Shown piece by piece: positions 63,867 to 64,000 of a stretch of DNA of 64,000 bases. Within the stretch, counting starts at the first letter, position 1. Each line of letters begins with the position of its first letter. The position numbers and the translations under genes were made by a program. Below the pieces are notes generated by a model. That model ran no database searches and was not told the DNA's origin. It saw only the letters and a list, made by a program, of their open reading frames with translations. This DNA comes from Endomychus coccineus (taxonomy: Eukaryota > Arthropoda > Insecta > Coleoptera > Endomychidae): the NCBI GenBank assembly GCA_958510875.1, contig OY294068.1, positions 193,774,315 to 193,838,314 on the forward strand, written 5' to 3'.

Positions 63867-64000
63867 AAAATTTAAAACAGAGTGTTATTGTGACCTATTT
63901 CCCGAGAATTTTTATATAAATTCATACTGGGTCAAGAATCTTTATATTATAAGAATTATCTTTATTTTCATAGCTACTTGACACAATACGACTACGCTTT

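Larger units (their letters stand above)
62523..63948. mobile_element. head-to-head Penelope-like dimer with 15-bp TSD
   Basis: Two ~0.7-kb copies in inverted orientation meet near 63240-63250. The outer ends are the conserved terminus (…CCGAGAATTTTT). Each carries a hammerhead-like motif and part of the GIY-YIG frame. The 15-bp ATAAGAATTATCTTT is duplicated at 62508-62522 and 63949-63963. The arms are nearly identical (few substitutions), so the insertion is young. Confidence 0.88.

Overview
The window is AT-rich, intron-bearing arthropod DNA, most likely an insect and plausibly a beetle. Supporting signs are short GT-AG introns, TATA/CAGT promoters, TTAGG-type pentamer tracts and many mariner, hAT, Penelope-like, BEL/Pao and non-LTR remnants. 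Only two loci look like ordinary host genes. One is a small secreted secapin-like peptide gene (3968-4147, with an intron in its 3' UTR). The other is a Tret1-like sugar transporter whose two coding exons (37858-37939 and 48115-49421) are separated by a 10.2-kb intron packed with transposon debris. Almost everything else is mobile or repetitive.

The centrepiece is a complete 10,746-bp element at 13152-23897. It is flanked by a 6-bp target duplication (GCCCTT, 13146-13151 and 23898-23903) and has terminal inverted repeats of about 1.9 and 1.7 kb that begin AG and end CT. Its interior carries a virion-type gene set of the Polinton/Maverick or polinton-like-virus kind: an A32/FtsK-like packaging ATPase, a double-jelly-roll-type major capsid candidate, a minor capsid (penton) candidate, a fibre-like protein, a conserved protein with a DUF8207-like region, a spliced MSV199/KilA-type DNA-binding protein, a 59-aa overlapping small protein, and one outward-facing gene for a secreted or membrane glycoprotein. 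I see no DNA polymerase B, no retroviral-type integrase and no adenovirus-type protease. It therefore looks like a morphogenesis-only element whose replication and integration must come from elsewhere. The ORFs are open, and the arms differ mainly in minisatellite copy number, which suggests recent insertion.

Left flank (1-13151): reverse-transcriptase and GIY-YIG relics, a 1.6-kb long-TIR (foldback) element inserted precisely in an RT gene, the secapin-like gene, a THAP / SWIM-nuclease-like remnant pair, mariner and hAT fragments, and a Penelope-like end that abuts the Polinton-like insertion.

Right flank (23904-37700): an I-group non-LTR RNase H interrupted by a Ginger-like transposon that is itself interrupted by a hAT MITE; a broken hAT transposase and a split mariner; a cluster of (CCTAA)n tracts with two poly(T)-headed units, flanked as a whole by a ~22-bp duplication; and a Penelope-like insertion with a hammerhead-like motif.

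Transporter intron and beyond (37940-64000): non-LTR relics, a MULE transposase split by a ninein-like host gene fragment, an LTR with primer-binding site, a tRNA-derived SINE, a second autonomous-looking foldback element (53635-56671) carrying a Cys/His-rich gene, a decayed hAT element with 8-bp target duplication (58605-60255), a BEL/Pao integrase fragment and a head-to-head Penelope-like dimer with 15-bp target duplication (62523-63948).
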